Positions 17,686 through 26,776 of a stretch of DNA of 64,000 nucleotides are shown here, one piece after another. Under the pieces are notes generated by a model that made no database searches, had not been told where the DNA came from, and saw only the letters and a program-made list of their open reading frames with translations. The position numbers and the translations under genes are program-made. Position 1 is the stretch's first letter. The number at the start of each line of letters is the position of its first letter. Source of the DNA: Streptomyces rhizosphaerihabitans (GTDB taxonomy: Bacteria; Actinomycetota; Actinomycetes; Streptomycetales; Streptomycetaceae); NCBI RefSeq assembly GCF_025399795.1, contig NZ_JAODTZ010000022.1, positions 62,001 through 126,000 of the forward strand, written 5' to 3'.

Positions 17686-19131
17686 ATGCCAGAGCCCCTT
17701 TCCACCGAGTCCACCGCCTTCCGCAGCGCCCTCGAGGTGATCCGGGCCGTGGAGCCCCGCGTCGCCGACGCCATCGGCCAGGAAGTCGCCGACCAGCGCG
17801 ACATGCTCAAACTGATCGCCTCCGAGAACTACGCCTCCCCGGCCACCCTGCTGGCCATGGGCAACTGGTTCAGCGACAAGTACGCCGAGGGCACCGTCGG
17901 GCGCCGCTTCTACGCCGGCTGCCGCAACGTCGACACCGTGGAGGCCCTCGCCGCCGAGCACGCGCGCGAACTGTTCGGTGCCGAGCACGCCTACGCCCAG
18001 CCGCACTCGGGCATCGACGCCAACCTCGTCGCCTTCTGGGCCGTCCTCGCCGCCCGCGTGGAGGCTCCGGCGCTCGCCAAGGCCGGTGTCCGCAACGTCA
18101 ACGACCTCTCCGAGGCCGACTGGGCCGAACTGCGCCAGGCCTTCGGCAACCAGCGCATGCTCGGCATGTCCCTGGACGCCGGCGGCCACCTCACGCACGG
18201 CTTCAGGCCCAACATCAGCGGCAAGATGTTCGACCAGCGCTCGTACGGCACCGACCCCACCACCGGTCTCATCGACTACGAGGCCCTGCGCGTCTCCGCC
18301 CGCGAGTTCAAGCCGCTGATCCTCGTCGCCGGGTACTCCGCCTACCCCCGTCTGGTGAACTTCCGGATCATGCGCGAGATCGCCGACGAGGTCGGCGCCA
18401 CCCTCATGGTCGACATGGCGCACTTCGCCGGCCTGGTCGCGGGCAAGGTCCTCACCGGTGACTTCGACCCGGTCCCGCACGCCCAGATCGTCACCACCAC
18501 CACGCACAAGTCGCTCCGCGGCCCGCGCGGCGGCATGGTCCTGTGCGACGAGACCCTTGCCGAGCAGGTCGACCGCGGCTGCCCGATGGTCCTCGGCGGC
18601 CCGCTGCCCCACGTCATGGCCGCCAAGGCCGTCGCGCTCGCCGAGGCCCGCCGCCCCGAGTTCCGCGACTACGCCCAGGCCGTCGTCGACAACTCCCGTG
18701 CCCTGGCCGAGGGGCTGATGCGCCGCGGCGCCACGCTGGTCACCGGCGGCACCGACAACCACCTCAACCTCATCGACGTCGCCACCTCGTACGGACTGAC
18801 CGGCCGCCAGGCCGAGTCCGCGCTGCTCGACTCGGGCATCGTCACCAACCGCAACGCCATCCCCGCCGACCCGAACGGTGCCTGGTACACCTCCGGTATC
18901 CGCATCGGCACCCCCGCGCTGACCACCCGTGGTCTGGGCGCGACCGAGATGGACGAGATCGCCGGTCTGATCGACCGCGTCCTCACCGCCGCCGAGGCCG
19001 GCACCACCGCCAAGGGCGCGCCGTCCAAGGCCCAGCACGTCCTGGACGCGAAGATCTCCGACGAGATCGCCCACCGCGCCACCGACCTGCTGGCCCCGTT
19101 CCCGCTCTACCCGGAGATCGACCTCGGCTGA
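17686..19131 (+). CDS. glyA: Serine hydroxymethyltransferase
   Basis: 481 residues, the longer actinobacterial GlyA form. A cytoplasmic PLP enzyme converting serine and THF to glycine and 5,10-methylene-THF. Motifs include ASENYASPATL, NWFSDKYAEGTVGRRFYAGC, HSGIDAN, DMAHFAGLVAG and the PLP lysine at residue 275 in TTTTHKSLRGPRGG. ATG at 17686 has GGAGG 5 bases upstream. Expression is probably governed by the ZTP riboswitch in its leader. A hairpin follows the stop within 10 bases. Confidence 0.96.
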   Translation: MPEPLSTESTAFRSALEVIRAVEPRVADAIGQEVADQRDMLKLIASENYASPATLLAMGNWFSDKYAEGTVGRRFYAGCRNVDTVEALAAEHARELFGAEHAYAQPHSGIDANLVAFWAVLAARVEAPALAKAGVRNVNDLSEADWAELRQAFGNQRMLGMSLDAGGHLTHGFRPNISGKMFDQRSYGTDPTTGLIDYEALRVSAREFKPLILVAGYSAYPRLVNFRIMREIADEVGATLMVDMAHFAGLVAGKVLTGDFDPVPHAQIVTTTTHKSLRGPRGGMVLCDETLAEQVDRGCPMVLGGPLPHVMAAKAVALAEARRPEFRDYAQAVVDNSRALAEGLMRRGATLVTGGTDNHLNLIDVATSYGLTGRQAESALLDSGIVTNRNAIPADPNGAWYTSGIRIGTPALTTRGLGATEMDEIAGLIDRVLTAAEAGTTAKGAPSKAQHVLDAKISDEIAHRATDLLAPFPLYPEIDLG

Positions 19132-19140
19132 CGCACCGCA

Positions 19141-19166
19141 CCGGGGCCGGATCCGTCCGGCCCCGG
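19141..19166 (+). terminator. glyA hairpin terminator
   Basis: An 11-bp perfect stem (19141-19151 with 19156-19166) closes a TCCG tetraloop 10 bases after the glyA stop. A second G/C-rich partial inverted repeat follows at about 19175-19206. Confidence 0.7.
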
Positions 19167-19246
19167 ACCAGTGGCGGGGTCGGACCGATCATGGTCCGTC
19201 CGACCCGAGGCGCTCGGGCCCGGTCAGTTCAGGCCGGGTCGGCCGG

Positions 19247-20002
19247 TCACTGGACTTCGATGAGCTCCTGGCGTGACCCCAGCAGTGGCCCGGCGTTCTC
19301 ACGCCGGGCCCGGACCGCCGCGTGGCAGATGAACCATGTGGCCCCGGCGCCGAGCGCCACGCCCGCCGCGAGTCCGGGCACCGCCCAGAACCCGGGGTCC
19401 AGTTCCACCTCGGCGGCGGACACGATCGACCCGGAGCCGAAGAGCCTTCCGTCCTTCGTCAGCTCGTCGAACACCGAGCGCGACGCCGGATGCCAGCGGA
19501 TGTCGTCGGTCATCGAGTCCGGCGACAGATTCGACCGCACCCACGGCGTACCGTCCAAGGCGAGGTACACCTGGTCCTGGCGCTCGATGGTGACATCACC
19601 GCCGGGTGTCCGATGGGCGGTCCGCGTCCCGTCCCCGGTACCCGTGACCCCCCAGATCACCGTGGCCTGCGGCTCGGGGAGGTGGCCGTCCTTCCAGCCG
19701 TCGGGCGCTTTCTCCGTTCCCGTGTACCGGGGCGACAGCAGCCGCCACAGCCGTCCGAAGTCCGGGTCCTCGTTGTGCAGGGTGGTCGCCCGTCCCGTGT
19801 CGCCGGCGATGGTCAGGGCGACGTCCGGGCTGTCCCCCGAGGAGCGCTGCGCAGCGTGCTCCGCGCTCTCCCGGAGCGCCGGTGAGACCACTGGCGCACT
19901 CGCCGCCGGGCCGGCCAGGGCGGACGGTGCCGCCGACACCACCGCCGCGGCGGCCGCCCCCAACGCCCCCACCACCGTGACCAGTTCACGAAGCCCGCGC
20001 AT
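19247..20002 (-). CDS. Secreted, C-terminally membrane-anchored protein, unknown function
   Basis: About 251 residues; no family recognised. The N-terminus is a signal peptide (VTVVGALGAAAAAVVSAAPSALAGP, cleavage near residue 30). The mature part is a soluble domain with a GDTGRATTLHNEDPDFGRLW opening and several Trp/Asp-rich turns, apparently containing no cysteine until the C-terminal helix. A hydrophobic segment near residues 210-232 (PGLAAGVALGAGATWF) is followed by a short basic tail, suggesting an outward-facing domain held by a C-terminal anchor. ATG at 20002 is chosen over an upstream GTG-like start at 20041. Confidence 0.75.
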   Translation of the reverse strand: MRGLRELVTVVGALGAAAAAVVSAAPSALAGPAASAPVVSPALRESAEHAAQRSSGDSPDVALTIAGDTGRATTLHNEDPDFGRLWRLLSPRYTGTEKAPDGWKDGHLPEPQATVIWGVTGTGDGTRTAHRTPGGDVTIERQDQVYLALDGTPWVRSNLSPDSMTDDIRWHPASRSVFDELTKDGRLFGSGSIVSAAEVELDPGFWAVPGLAAGVALGAGATWFICHAAVRARRENAGPLLGSRQELIEVQ

Positions 20003-20390
20003 GGAACCCCCAACCGGCCGGCGTAGAGCCGGCCCGCACACCGTTGTGCCAATTCCTGGGTTGCACCGCCGGACTCGCCGGGGTTCCCCTCGACGGCGAC
20101 GTCCGAGCAGTGCTCCGCCCTGCCGAATCCGGCTACCTGGCGTTTCGGCATTCTTAAGCGTCGGGGACCTCGAAAAACACCCCCTCCAGCAGAAATGTCA
20201 CCTCACCGTTGCACTTCTATGACGGTGGGTGTTCGAAACCCGCTCAGGTGAGCGAAATGGTCACCGTCTGTGCTGACGAGTCGGAGGCTCGGAGGGCACG
20301 GTTCCCGGAACCACAGGGCCGGCCCACCCGGGTCCCATCTCTTTCCGGCCAGTTCCGGAGCGGTCCCCGGCACCTGAGAGAATGGTGAAC
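20003..20390. other. 388-bp divergent intergenic region with a predicted three-way RNA fold
   Basis: No gene is supported here. At 20198-20251 a pairing is possible on the plus strand: outer stem TCACCT/AGGTGA (20198-20203 with 20246-20251), an inner stem CACCGT/ACGGTG (20204-20209 with 20222-20227) with a 12-base loop, and a third arm GGGT...ACCC around TTCGAA. It ends about 140 bases before trpS. It lacks the T-box AGGGTGGNACCGCG block and a usable anticodon arm, so it is neither a clear T-box nor a tRNA. It may be only a promoter-region palindrome. Confidence 0.35.
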
Positions 20391-21404
<1,014 letters not shown>

Positions 21405-21631
21405 CGGCCGAGGCCGCCACCGAAGGCGCGGCCGTGCCCCGGCCGTACGGCGGCGGCACGGCCCTCTACCACAGCACCCTCGGCAGTCAGTACGAGACGA
21501 GCGCGACACTCTTACGACGGCCGATTGCGGGTCATACCGCCGTACAGTCGAAAGCCGGGCAGGCCGGCAACCGCCTCCGCCCGCGCAGCACCACCGAACA
21601 GCCCTGATCACCGACAACGACAGGAGACGAC

Positions 21632-22213
21632 GTGGGGACCGTAACGATCGGCGTGTCGATCGCGGTCCCGGAGCCTCACGGCAGCCTGCTCCAGGAGCGG
21701 CGCGCGGGCTTCGGCGACCCCGCGGCTTCCGGCATTCCCACGCACGTCACCCTGTTGCCGCCGACCGAGGTCGACGGCTCGGCGCTGCCCGCCATCGAGG
21801 CGCACCTCGTCGAGGTCGCGGCCGTCGGGCGCCCGTTCCCGATGCGGCTGTCCGGCACGGGCACCTTCCGCCCCCTGTCGCCGGTCGTGTACGTACGGGT
21901 GGCCGACGGCGCGGAGGCCTGCACCTGGCTGCAGAAGCAGGTCCGGGACGCCTCGGGACCCGTCGCCCGCGAGCTGCAGTTCCCGTACCACCCGCACGTC
22001 ACCGTGGCGCACGGCATCGACGACGAGGCGATGGACCACGCCTTCGAGGCGCTTTCCGGGTACGAGGCCGGGTGGCCCTGCACCGGATTCGCCCTCTACG
22101 AGCAGGGCGCCGACGGCGTGTGGCGCAAGCTCCGCGAGTTCGTCTTCGGCGGTGCCGGGGTGCCTCCGCAGGCGTCCGCGCCCGAGCGGGACACCACACT
22201 GCCGGCGCTCTAG
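21632..22213 (+). CDS. 2'-5' RNA ligase family protein (2H phosphoesterase)
   Basis: 193 residues. Two HxT motifs typical of 2H phosphoesterases are present: HVTLLPP at about residue 36 and HVTVAHG at about residue 123. Such proteins act on 2',3'-cyclic or 2'-5' phosphodiester bonds in RNA or nucleotides; the substrate is not known for this branch. GTG at 21632 has an AGGAGA site 7 bases upstream. It follows trpS on the same strand after a 227-bp gap, the latter holding no evident feature, so it may have its own promoter. Confidence 0.88.
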   Translation: MGTVTIGVSIAVPEPHGSLLQERRAGFGDPAASGIPTHVTLLPPTEVDGSALPAIEAHLVEVAAVGRPFPMRLSGTGTFRPLSPVVYVRVADGAEACTWLQKQVRDASGPVARELQFPYHPHVTVAHGIDDEAMDHAFEALSGYEAGWPCTGFALYEQGADGVWRKLREFVFGGAGVPPQASAPERDTTLPAL

Positions 22214-22335
22214 GACGACCGGCCCGTCTGCTCCCGGGCCCCAGCCTCCGGGGCCTGCTCTCCAGCGTTCCGGCCTCCGGCGTCCCGGCGCCTTCCATGG
22301 TCCCGCCCGTCGGTGTCCCGCCCGCCGGCGGAACC

Positions 22336-23091
22336 TCAGATCGGCAGCCGCCGGAACACCGCTCGTGGCGTGTGCCGCAGCGCCGACATGACCATCCTGA
22401 GCGCCCCCGGCACCCACACGGTCTCGGACCGGCGCCGCAGCCCCAGCTCGATCGCCGCGGCCACCGCCTCCGGGGTGGTCGACAGCGGCACCTCCGCCAG
22501 ATGGGCCGTCATCCGCGTACGGACGAACCCGGGGCGTACGACCATGACGTGCGCGCCCGTGCCGTACAGGGCGTCGCCGAGGCCCTGCGCGAAGGCGTCC
22601 AGGCCCGCCTTGCTGGAGCCGTAGATGAAGTTCGAGCGGCGGGCGCGTTCGCCCGCGACCGAGGACAGCACCACCAGGGAGCCGTGCCCCTGCGTCTGCA
22701 GCGCCCGCGCGCACACCAGGCCGGACGACACCGCGCCCGTGTAGTTGGTCTGCGCCACCCGTACCGCCAGGGCCGGCTCCTTCTCGTCCACGGCCTGGTC
22801 GCCGAGCATCCCGAAGGCCATCAGCACCATGTCGATGTCGCCCTCGGCGAAGACCTTGCCGAGTACGGCCTCGTGGGACTCGGGGTCGAGGGCGTCGAAG
22901 GCGACGGTACGCGCGTCCGCGCCCAGCCGGCGCAACTGCTCGGCGGCCTCTTCCAGGGCGGGCGTCGGCCGTCCGGCGAGCCACACCGTGCGGGTGCGCC
23001 GGGTGATCAGCCGGCGCGCGGTGGCCAGCGCGATCTCGGACGTGCCGCCGAGGACCAGCAGGGACTGGGGGATTCCGAAGGCGTCCTTCAT
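22336..23091 (-). CDS. dprE2: Decaprenylphospho-beta-D-erythro-pentofuranosid-2-ulose 2-reductase
   Basis: 251 residues, a short-chain dehydrogenase with VLGGTSEIALATARRL as the NAD(P)-binding turn and the catalytic Ser-Tyr-Lys set in VVLSSVAG ... FIYGSSKAGLDAF. The start MKDAFGIPQSLLVLGGTSEIA is diagnostic of DprE2 (Rv3791 type). It reduces the 2-keto intermediate made by DprE1 to decaprenylphosphoryl-arabinose. ATG at 23091 has AGGAG 7 bases upstream. It follows dprE1 on the same strand after 51 bp, forming a dprE1-dprE2 transcription unit. Confidence 0.92.
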   Translation of the reverse strand: MKDAFGIPQSLLVLGGTSEIALATARRLITRRTRTVWLAGRPTPALEEAAEQLRRLGADARTVAFDALDPESHEAVLGKVFAEGDIDMVLMAFGMLGDQAVDEKEPALAVRVAQTNYTGAVSSGLVCARALQTQGHGSLVVLSSVAGERARRSNFIYGSSKAGLDAFAQGLGDALYGTGAHVMVVRPGFVRTRMTAHLAEVPLSTTPEAVAAAIELGLRRRSETVWVPGALRMVMSALRHTPRAVFRRLPI

Positions 23092-23142
23092 GACAGCTCC
23101 TGGAGACGAGGGAACGAAGACGGGCGGCCGGGGAAGGGCGCT

Positions 23143-24498
23143 CTACAGGCCCAGGCGGCGGGACAGGTCCGAGGTGAAGACTCCCCGCGGGTCCAGCTCC
23201 TGCCGCAGGGACCGGAACGTGCCGAGCCGCGGATACATCGCGTCCAGCAGTTCGGGCCGCAGCCGCGCGTCCTTGGCGAGGTACACACGGCCCCCGGCGC
23301 CCGCCACCTCCTCGTCCAGCTCGTCGAGGAAGGAGCCGAGGCCCGGCAGGTTCGCCGGGATGTCCAGGGCGAGGGTCCAGCCGGGCACAGGGAAGGACAG
23401 CCAGCCCGCATCGCCCTCGCCGAAGCGCTTCAGGACGGCGAGGAAGGACGGGCAACGGCGCTCGGAGATGCGCCGCACGATCCGGCGCAGCGTCTCCTCC
23501 CGGCCGTGTCCGACGACGAACTGGTACTGGACGAAGCCACCGCGCCCGTAGACGCGGTTCCAGTGCGGCACCCCGTCCAGGGGATGGAAGAAGGTGGGGA
23601 TCCGCTGGAGTTCACCGGTCCGCGCGCGGGGCGCCTTGCGGTACCAGAGCTCGTTGAAGAGGCCCACCGTCGTCCGCCCGAGGAGCCCCTCCGGTACGAA
23701 GGCGGGGGCGGCCGGCAGTTGCGAGGGGCGGAACGCCAGCGGGTGTCTGCGTGCGCGTGGGGGCAGCGAGTCCAGCGGCGCGTGATCGCCGCGGGTCAGG
23801 ACCGAGCGCCCCATTCGCGCCCCGCGCGCGAGGAGGTCGATCCAGGCGACCGAGTAGCGGTACCGGTGGTCGGTGGCGGTGAGGCGGGCCATCAGGTCGT
23901 CCAGGTCCACCGCGCGTTCGGTGTCGACGCACATCAGGGCGGTCTCCACCGGCTGGAGGCGGACGGTCGCCGTGAGGATCACACCGGTCAGGCCCATGCC
24001 GCCCGCCGTGGCGTCGAACAGGGGGGTGCCGTGCGCGACCGTCCGGATCTCGCCGTCCGCGGTCAGCAGCTCGAAGGACAGGACATGGCGGGCGAACGAG
24101 CCCGACCCATGGTGGTTCTTGCCGTGGATGTCCGCGCCGATCGCGCCGCCCACGGTCACATAGCGGGTCCCCGGTGTCACCGGCACGAACCAGCCGAGCG
24201 GGAGCAGGACCTCCATGAGCCGGTGCAGGGACACCCCCGCGTCGCACAGGACCGTGCCGCCGTCCACGTCGATGGCGTGGATCCGGTCCAGGCCCGTCAT
24301 GTCGAGCACCGCCCCGCCCGCGTTCTGCGCGGCGTCGCCGTACGCCCGCCCGAGTCCCCGGGAGATCGCTCCCCGCGCCCCGCACTCCCGGACGGCCGCC
24401 GCCGCCTCCTCGTACGTGCGCGGGCGGACGAGACGGGCGGTGGTCGGGGCGGTGCGGCCCCAACCCGTGACGGAGACGGTGTCGGCAGGCATGACCAT
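23143..24498 (-). CDS. dprE1: Decaprenylphosphoryl-beta-D-ribose 2'-oxidase
   Basis: 451 residues, an FAD oxidoreductase of the Rv3790 type. It has the start VTGWGRTAPTTARLVRP, the FAD loops GRAYGDAAQNAGG and GGAIGADIHGKNHHGSGSF, and the C-terminal VFTSDLSRRLGL. It oxidises the 2'-OH of decaprenylphosphoryl-ribose. The residue aligning with Mycobacterium tuberculosis Cys387 (in PGWNICVDF) is Ala377 here (PGWTLALDI), so the covalent benzothiazinone site is absent. ATG codons at 24498 and 24492 are both possible starts. It is divergent from the PAP2-ubiA operon across 136 bp. Confidence 0.93.
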   Translation of the reverse strand: MVMPADTVSVTGWGRTAPTTARLVRPRTYEEAAAAVRECGARGAISRGLGRAYGDAAQNAGGAVLDMTGLDRIHAIDVDGGTVLCDAGVSLHRLMEVLLPLGWFVPVTPGTRYVTVGGAIGADIHGKNHHGSGSFARHVLSFELLTADGEIRTVAHGTPLFDATAGGMGLTGVILTATVRLQPVETALMCVDTERAVDLDDLMARLTATDHRYRYSVAWIDLLARGARMGRSVLTRGDHAPLDSLPPRARRHPLAFRPSQLPAAPAFVPEGLLGRTTVGLFNELWYRKAPRARTGELQRIPTFFHPLDGVPHWNRVYGRGGFVQYQFVVGHGREETLRRIVRRISERRCPSFLAVLKRFGEGDAGWLSFPVPGWTLALDIPANLPGLGSFLDELDEEVAGAGGRVYLAKDARLRPELLDAMYPRLGTFRSLRQELDPRGVFTSDLSRRLGL

Positions 24499-24634
24499 GA
24501 CCGTAGCGCCGCCAAGGGTGCATAACGGGGCAATCTACCCAACCCTCACGGCTCCTCACCGAAATGGGTGATTAATGGGATGTCGTTCAAGATTGCCGTA
24601 ATTCTGCGACCACTCCCTAGAAGAGTGCGATCAC

Positions 24635-25291
24635 ATGGACGACCTTGACGACCGTGACGAGATGGATCGGCGGCTTGACGACCATGGCCACCGTGGTGAC
24701 ATGGATCAACGGCCTGACGGCCACGGCCACCGGGGCGGCGGCATGGACCAGCGACGTGACGGCCCCGGCCGCCCCGACGGCATGGACCGCCGACTTGATG
24801 ACCTGGACCGTCGGTTGCTGTCCGCATTCCACGCGTACGGCGGGGACCCGCGCGTCGCGGCCGTCGCGCGCGCCCTGTCCGGGAGCGGGGAGCACGGCGC
24901 CCTGTGGCTCACCGCGGGCCTCGCGGGCGCGGCCGTCGACCGCGAGCGGCGCGGCGCGTGGTTGCGCGCGACGGCGCTCGCCGTCGGCGCGCACCTCGCG
25001 AGCATGGGGGTGAAACGGATCGTGCGCCGCCCGCGTCCCACGCACGTGGCGTCCCGGGTCCGCACGGCCGGACGGCACTCCTTCCCCAGCTCGCACGCCA
25101 CCTCCGCGTCCGCCGCGGCGGTCGCCTACGGCACGCTCGGCGTGTATGCCGTCCCACCGCTCGCCGCCGCGATGTGCCTGTCACGCCTGGTCGTCGGCGT
25201 CCACTACCCGACGGATGTCGCCGCGGGCGCGGCCCTGGGCGCCGCGGCAGCCGGACTGGGCGCCCGCTGGATCGGGGCCGGCCATGGCTGA
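24635..25291 (+). CDS. PAP2-family membrane phosphatase, likely decaprenylphosphoryl-5-phosphoribose phosphatase
   Basis: 218 residues. The PAP2 catalytic signature is complete: KRIVRRPRP, SFPSSHAT and SRLVVGVHYPTDVAAG (KX6RP, PSxH, SRX5HX3D). With dprE1/dprE2 behind it and a UbiA phosphoribosyltransferase ahead, it fits the Rv3807c role of removing the 5-phosphate from decaprenyl-phosphoribose-phosphate. The first ~55 residues are an odd hydrophilic run of MD(R/Q)R..DG and GHRG repeats not found in the family core; ATG at 24782 would remove them, but it has no ribosome site. The gene overlaps ubiA by 8 bp. Confidence 0.87.
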   Translation: MDDLDDRDEMDRRLDDHGHRGDMDQRPDGHGHRGGGMDQRRDGPGRPDGMDRRLDDLDRRLLSAFHAYGGDPRVAAVARALSGSGEHGALWLTAGLAGAAVDRERRGAWLRATALAVGAHLASMGVKRIVRRPRPTHVASRVRTAGRHSFPSSHATSASAAAVAYGTLGVYAVPPLAAAMCLSRLVVGVHYPTDVAAGAALGAAAAGLGARWIGAGHG

Positions 25292-26228
25292 GCGCACGGC
25301 GCTTCTGGAGCGCGCCCCGGCCGTCGCCCCACCGCCGAGGGGCCTGACCGGGATCGTCCGGGGCCTCGTCAGGACCGCGCGCCCCCGCCAGTGGGTGAAG
25401 AACGTGCTCGTCGTGGCCGCCCCGGCCGCCGCGGGCCGGCTGTTCTCGCCGCACGCGCTCGGCCGACTGGGCCTGGTCTTCGCCCTGTTCACGGTCTGCG
25501 CCGCCGCCGTGTACCTGATCAACGACGCCCGGGACGCCGTCGCCGACCGCGCCCACCCGGTGAAGCGTCACCGCCCGGTCGCCGCGGGCCAGGTCCCCGT
25601 CCCGGTCGCGTACGCCGTCGGGGGCACCCTCGGGGTCCTTGCGGCCGCCGCCGCCGCCTGGTTCTGCCCACCGGCCGTCTGCGCGCTGCTGATCGCGTAC
25701 ATCGGCATGCAACTGGCGTACTGCGTCAGCCTGAAGCACGTGCTCGTCGTGGACCTCGTCGTCGTCACGACCGGGTTCCTGATGCGGGCGATGATCGGCG
25801 GTCTGGCCCTCGGTATCCCGCTCTCGCGCTGGTTCCTGATCACCACCGGCTTCGGGGCGCTGTTCATGGTCTCGGCGAAGCGTTACTCCGAAGCCGTGCA
25901 GATGGCGGGGAAAGCGGGCGCCACGCGCGCGTTGCTCACCGAGTACACGACCGGCTACCTGCGCTTCGTCTGGCAGCTGGCCGCCGGGGTCTCCGTCCTC
26001 GGCTACTGCCTGTGGGCCCTGGAGGAGGGCGGGGTGCCGAGCGCCGGCGTGCTGCCGTGGCGTCAGTTGTCCATGGTCGCCTTCATCCTGGCCGTCCTGC
26101 GCTACGCCGTCTTCGCCGACCGGGGTACGGCGGGCGAGCCGGAGGACGTGGTCCTGCGCGACCGCCCGCTCGCCCTCATCGGCCTGGTGTGGCTGGCGAT
26201 GTACGGGCTCGCGGTGGCGAACTGGTGA
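25284..26228 (+). CDS. Decaprenyl-phosphate phosphoribosyltransferase (UbiA family)
   Basis: 314 residues with about nine membrane helices. The first UbiA Asp-rich motif is LINDARDAVADRAHP; the VKRHRP that follows and a second conserved segment with YCVSLKHVLVVD match the Rv3806c branch. It transfers 5-phosphoribose from PRPP to a polyprenyl phosphate on the cytoplasmic face, the first step towards polyprenylphosphoryl-arabinose. ATG at 25284 lies within the end of the PAP2 gene, and its stop overlaps the next start (GTGA), so it is tightly coupled with both. Confidence 0.92.
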   Translation: MAERTALLERAPAVAPPPRGLTGIVRGLVRTARPRQWVKNVLVVAAPAAAGRLFSPHALGRLGLVFALFTVCAAAVYLINDARDAVADRAHPVKRHRPVAAGQVPVPVAYAVGGTLGVLAAAAAAWFCPPAVCALLIAYIGMQLAYCVSLKHVLVVDLVVVTTGFLMRAMIGGLALGIPLSRWFLITTGFGALFMVSAKRYSEAVQMAGKAGATRALLTEYTTGYLRFVWQLAAGVSVLGYCLWALEEGGVPSAGVLPWRQLSMVAFILAVLRYAVFADRGTAGEPEDVVLRDRPLALIGLVWLAMYGLAVANW

Positions 26229-26776
26229 GCGTCACGGAGGACCGGCCCGGCTCCGGGCTCCGCGACGCCCGCGAGGCGGGTGCCGCGGTCCCGGGCGACC
26301 CGGGGACCGCCGTCATGGAACCGGTGGCGGCCCCCGGGGCGACCCGCCTCCACAAGCGGTTCCTGGGTGAGCTCCTCGGGTTCGCCGCGGTCGGTGTCCT
26401 CGCCTACGCGGCCGACCTCGGCCTCTTCGTCTGGCTGCGCGGTCCGGTGGGTCTGGACCCGCTCACCGCCAAGGCGCTGTCCTTCCTGGCCGGTTGCTCG
26501 GTGGCGTACGCCGGAAACGCGCTCGGCACCTACCGGCACGTGGCGGCCCGCGGCCCGCGCCGGTACATGATCTTCTTCGCGGTGAACATCGCGGGCGCGC
26601 TCGTGCAACTGCTGTGCCTCGCCGTCAGTCACTACGGGCTCGGGTTCACCTCACCGCGCGCGGACACCGTCTCGGGTGCGGGAATCGGCATGGCATTCGC
26701 CACTGTCCTGCGTTTTTGGGGTACCCGGTCACTGGTTTTCCGAGGCGAGGGCAGAGTCGGATCATGGACTGGCTGA
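26225..26776 (+). CDS. GtrA-family small membrane protein
   Basis: About 183 residues from GTG 26225, or ~153 from ATG 26315. Four hydrophobic helices in the GtrA pattern: LLGFAAVGVLAYAADLGLF, LTAKALSFLAGCSVAYAGN, a third helix beginning MIFFAVNIAGALVQ, and the last, AGIGMAFATVLRFWG. The family is proposed to move or assist lipid-linked sugars across the membrane; the mycobacterial counterpart in this pathway is Rv3789, implicated in polyprenylphosphoryl-arabinose handling or recruiting. The GTG overlaps the ubiA stop, and the 3' end overlaps the BrkB gene by 13 bp. Confidence 0.85.
   Translation: MSVTEDRPGSGLRDAREAGAAVPGDPGTAVMEPVAAPGATRLHKRFLGELLGFAAVGVLAYAADLGLFVWLRGPVGLDPLTAKALSFLAGCSVAYAGNALGTYRHVAARGPRRYMIFFAVNIAGALVQLLCLAVSHYGLGFTSPRADTVSGAGIGMAFATVLRFWGTRSLVFRGEGRVGSWTG

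Noticed and set aside
20198..20251. tRNA or T-box call on the structured element before trpS
   Set aside because: No acceptor stem of tRNA length, no anticodon arm, no CCA-proximal pattern and no T-box conserved block.
22072..24525. 817-codon open frame on the plus strand opposite dprE1/dprE2
   Set aside because: It is antisense to two clearly recognisable genes and its translation is Arg/Gly/Pro-rich with no domain; long shadow frames are expected at this GC content.
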